In this document: in pieces, positions 6,468 through 7,971 of the stretch
Layout of the letters: every line of letters starts with the position of its first letter
How positions within the stretch are numbered: the first letter of the stretch is position 1
Assembly (NCBI GenBank): GCA_031274385.1
Contig: JAISQH010000656.1
Location: 1 to 7,971, forward strand
Reading direction: 5' to 3'
From: Planctomycetaceae bacterium
GTDB lineage: Bacteria; Planctomycetota; Planctomycetia; Pirellulales; Thermoguttaceae
Length of the DNA stretch: 7,971 nucleotides
Notes under the pieces: generated by a model
What the model saw: the letters and a program-made list of their open reading frames with translations, nothing else
Told to the model about the DNA's origin: nothing
The model's database searches: none
Translations under genes and position numbers: made by a program

Positions 6468-7127
6468 TTAGGAGATAATCTCACTGATTATTTCACTCCA
6501 AGGACCTTTTTCACCTTTTGCGTTCTCCCAACGCGCTGCCATGTACACTGTTTTTCCTCGTTCTGAGGGCGGGAACTCCAGAATGTGAGAAGCACGGGTT
6601 ACGAGGACACTTGATGTTAACTGGTTGGGATCGGTGATGGGTTCGTCGCTGGTTTTGAAATAAACAACGGCACCGATGGCGTTTTCGGGTTTTTTCCTTC
6701 GGCTTCGTCCTGAATCCCGAATGTGCAAAATCAATTCGTAATGATTCTTGCTTTCGGTTGTAATGACCGGATGGGTATCCGGTGCCGGTCGGGAAGTAGG
6801 GTTCCGGTCATGGGACGGCACGCCCATTGCCTCACGGTCAACATCGGTCACGGCAGGGTTGTATAAAAAACCTTGAACAAACTTGCGAAGAGACGATTTC
6901 AACACGTCGCGTGCTTCATTCTTTTCCAAAACATCTAATTTCCCACGATTTGGAAATTCGGCTTTTGTTAGCGTGTTGGAATAGGCGGAGTATTGCTGTT
7001 GCAAGAGGACGACGCTTTCTTCGGGGATTTTCATTGCGTCATAATGTTCCATTGCGTAAAGCACAAGGTTCTTTGCCCAAACCAACAAACCTTGATCCGA
7101 TCTTGGCAAGTAATCATGTTTTGTCAT
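6468..7127 (-). CDS. KHDYLPR-type two-domain protein of unknown function
   Basis: The 219-residue protein belongs to a family of uncharacterised proteins that I recognise from Planctomycetes and Bacteroidetes by its KHDYLPR start and C-terminal RWEN(x)KGxKGPWSE signature; its function is unknown. Residues 1-103 are predicted helical, including a conserved block FVQGFLYNPAVTDVDREAMGVP (83-104). Residues 105-122 form a Pro/Thr linker. Residues 123-219 look like a beta-sandwich (fibronectin type III-like) ending YMAARWENAKGEKGPWSEI. There is no signal peptide. This is the only gene here with a clear Shine-Dalgarno site (AAAGGA, 7 bp before ATG 7127), which supports the start. A structural or binding role is inference from the fold. 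Confidence 0.85.
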   Translation of the reverse strand: MTKHDYLPRSDQGLLVWAKNLVLYAMEHYDAMKIPEESVVLLQQQYSAYSNTLTKAEFPNRGKLDVLEKNEARDVLKSSLRKFVQGFLYNPAVTDVDREAMGVPSHDRNPTSRPAPDTHPVITTESKNHYELILHIRDSGRSRRKKPENAIGAVVYFKTSDEPITDPNQLTSSVLVTRASHILEFPPSERGKTVYMAARWENAKGEKGPWSEIISEIIS

Positions 7128-7134
7128 TATTCCA

Positions 7135-7140
7135 TCCTTT
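7135..7140 (-). promoter_or_regulatory. Shine-Dalgarno site
   Basis: AAAGGA on the minus strand, 7 bp before the ATG at 7127. It is the only well-placed Shine-Dalgarno sequence I see in the window and fixes the start of the 219-residue protein. Confidence 0.75.
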
Positions 7141-7208
7141 CAATTTGTTCCGTACAAGACAACTATTGACGCTGTTTCCTTCAAAAGTAAAAGGAACTAT
7201 ATCTAAAT

Positions 7209-7532
7209 TTAATTGATTTTTTCCAAAATGAAAAGAGGATACCCGAAAAATTCAAAAATATCTTTCCAAGCCTGAAAGCGTTCCCACAAACTTTGCGGGA
7301 TGTCCCCTAAGAGTTGGGGGAAGTTTTTCAATGCTTGGGGGAGTTCCCTTAAATGTTGAGGGAAGTTTTTTAAGATTCGGGGGAATTCCCGCAAAAATTG
7401 GGGGAAGTTTTTTAAGATTCGGGGGAGTTCCCGCAAAGTTCGGGGGAAGTTTTTTAAGATTCGGGGGATGTTTTTTAATTTTTGGGGGAAGATTTTTAAG
7501 ATTTGATATTCAATAGTCGCGCAACGACGGCA
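7209..7532 (-). other. Open frame across minisatellite, doubtful gene
   Basis: The minus frame is open for 107 codons from the TAA at 7533-7535 to the TAA at 7209-7211. It has no ATG or GTG start; TTG at 7434-7436 is the only plausible one, and no Shine-Dalgarno site precedes it. The translation is a 7-residue repeat, LKNFPQx alternating with LREFPRI, followed by a non-repeat tail of about 30 residues (WERFQAWKDIFEFFGYP...). Because the unit is 21 bp, every frame without a stop in one unit stays open, and a plus frame is open too. I favour non-coding repeat DNA, with a decayed gene as an alternative. Confidence 0.3.
7293..7502. repeat. 21-bp minisatellite, 10 units
   Basis: Ten contiguous 21-bp units without indels, each starting (T/C)(T/C)GGGGGA. 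Two types alternate through much of the array: type A ends AAGTTTTTTAAGAT and type B ends GTTCCCGCAAA(G/A)T, giving a 42-bp higher-order repeat (units at 7356-7439 show A-B-A-B). The last three units are all A-like. A decayed unit lies at 7272-7292. Units at the left end are more diverged than those on the right. Confidence 0.9.
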
Positions 7533-7560
7533 TTAAGCATGACCGGCGGTGTAATCAATA

Positions 7561-7665
7561 TTAGACTTGTTCCATTATTGTTGTTATTGTCAACAGATTT
7601 TACAGATTTTACAGATTTGTTTTTTATGAAAATCTGTAAAATCTGTATAATCTGTTGACAAAACG
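7561..7665 (+). repeat. Inverted-repeat family copy D
   Basis: This is the most complete asymmetrical copy: outer flank from AGACTTGTTCC to TTATT, then GTCAAC, three 9-nt units (CAGATTTTA type), loop GTTTTTTATG, three units in the opposite sense, and GTTGACAAAACG. The flank matches copy A almost base for base. It lies between the minisatellite and the C-rich tract, upstream of the gene at 7839. Unlike A-C it does not follow a co-oriented gene end. Confidence 0.88.
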
Positions 7666-7667
7666 AA

Positions 7668-7729
7668 CCCCACCCGCCCCAAATCCCAAACCACACACCC
7701 CAAATCCCAACCCCCCCAACCCCAATCCC
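7668..7729 (-). other. C-rich tract with G-quadruplex motif on - strand
   Basis: C-runs of three or more at 7698-7701, 7706-7708, 7711-7717, 7720-7723 and 7727-7729 are separated by 4, 2, 2 and 3 bases, so the minus strand fits the canonical G3+N1-7 quadruplex pattern. Additional C-runs lie at 7668-7671, 7673-7675, 7677-7680 and 7685-7687. The tract ends 27 bp before the -35 box of the promoter at 7757. Bases 7685-7706 recur inverted at 3617-3638. Confidence 0.7.
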
Positions 7730-7756
7730 AAACCAAAATGATTTAAAAATCTTTTC

Positions 7757-7785
7757 TTGACTGTTTTGGCACAATTTCGTATGAT
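7757..7785 (+). promoter_or_regulatory. Sigma70-type promoter for the gene at 7839
   Basis: TTGACT (7757-7762) and TATGAT (7780-7785) match five of six consensus bases each at the ideal 17-bp spacing. Transcription would start near 7792, leaving a leader of about 47 nt before the ATG. Confidence 0.7.
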
Positions 7786-7838
7786 GACGTATTCTATTCT
7801 GTGAATTTGTTTGTTTTTGAATCGCGTTTAATTACAGG

Positions 7839-7971
7839 ATGCAACCCATTATCAGGAAGTTCTTGCGATTATTTTGGTTGTGTTTTTGTTGGGGAACGCT
7901 GTTGCTGGTGGTGTTGGCAGCGGTGGGGGGGGTTGTTGCCCTGTATCATATCAACTCCCAAATCCGTATCT
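7839..7971 (+). CDS. Membrane-anchored protein, N-terminus only
   Basis: The frame begins at ATG 7839 and runs off the right edge after 44 codons. An in-frame TGA at 7818-7820 rules out a start farther left. The visible N-terminus has basic residues (Arg6, Lys7, Arg10) followed by a hydrophobic stretch from Leu11 to Tyr36, which fits a signal anchor or uncleaved signal peptide; no clear cleavage site or lipobox is seen. The segment after it (HINSQIRI) recalls the start of large planctomycete membrane-anchored AsmA/TamB-like proteins, but too little is visible to assign this. A promoter lies at 7757-7785; the only ribosome-binding hint is AGG touching the ATG. Codons 29-32 contain an uninterrupted G8 tract. 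Confidence 0.7.
   Translation, partial: MQPIIRKFLRLFWLCFCWGTLLLVVLAAVGGVVALYHINSQIRI

Noticed and set aside
7496..7774. Minus-strand 92-codon frame
   Set aside because: It is translated C-rich tract and copy D (KSVKSVDNNNNN), so it is a by-product of repeats.

Overview
The window looks like a chromosomal segment of a Planctomycetota bacterium of moderate GC content. The evidence is the flagellin type, an M16B peptidase, an RpiB isomerase, an alpha-phosphohexomutase, a small KHDYLPR-type protein, near absence of Shine-Dalgarno sites, and spaced, mostly non-operonic genes. The assignment rests on recognised protein families only; no 16S or other marker is present.

Layout: (1) 2-1363 (+), flagellin whose N-terminus lies left of the window. 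(2) 1499-2134 (-), an unrecognised 211-residue protein, convergent with flagellin. (3) 2358-3605 (-), M16B zinc peptidase. (4) 4020-4493 (-), rpiB. (5) 4650-6179 (-), phosphomannomutase/phosphoglucomutase-like enzyme. (6) 6468-7127 (-), 219-residue two-domain protein of unknown function. (7) 7839 to the right edge (+), the start of a membrane-anchored protein with a good sigma70-type promoter. Five consecutive genes lie on the minus strand but are separated by gaps of about 155 to 415 bp, so each may have its own promoter. RpiB and the hexomutase both handle sugar phosphates, but the sequence gives no proof that they are co-regulated.

The most striking content is between the genes: every intergenic gap contains repeated or structured DNA. 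A 9-nt-periodic inverted-repeat family occurs four times (copies A-D). A pair of inverted ~100-bp elements, each with three hairpins, sits between the M16 gene and rpiB; their variable stems differ by five fully compensated base-pair changes, so the structure is conserved while the sequence drifts. Heptanucleotide arrays fill the gap between rpiB and the hexomutase and overlap the stop codons of both genes. A 21-bp minisatellite with a 42-bp higher-order pattern, a C/A-rich tract shared between two distant sites, and a canonical G-quadruplex motif lie near the right end. I see no transposase, CRISPR array, tRNA or rRNA. The candidate undescribed system is therefore a mosaic of non-coding repeat families, probably mobilised from elsewhere in the genome, rather than a protein operon.
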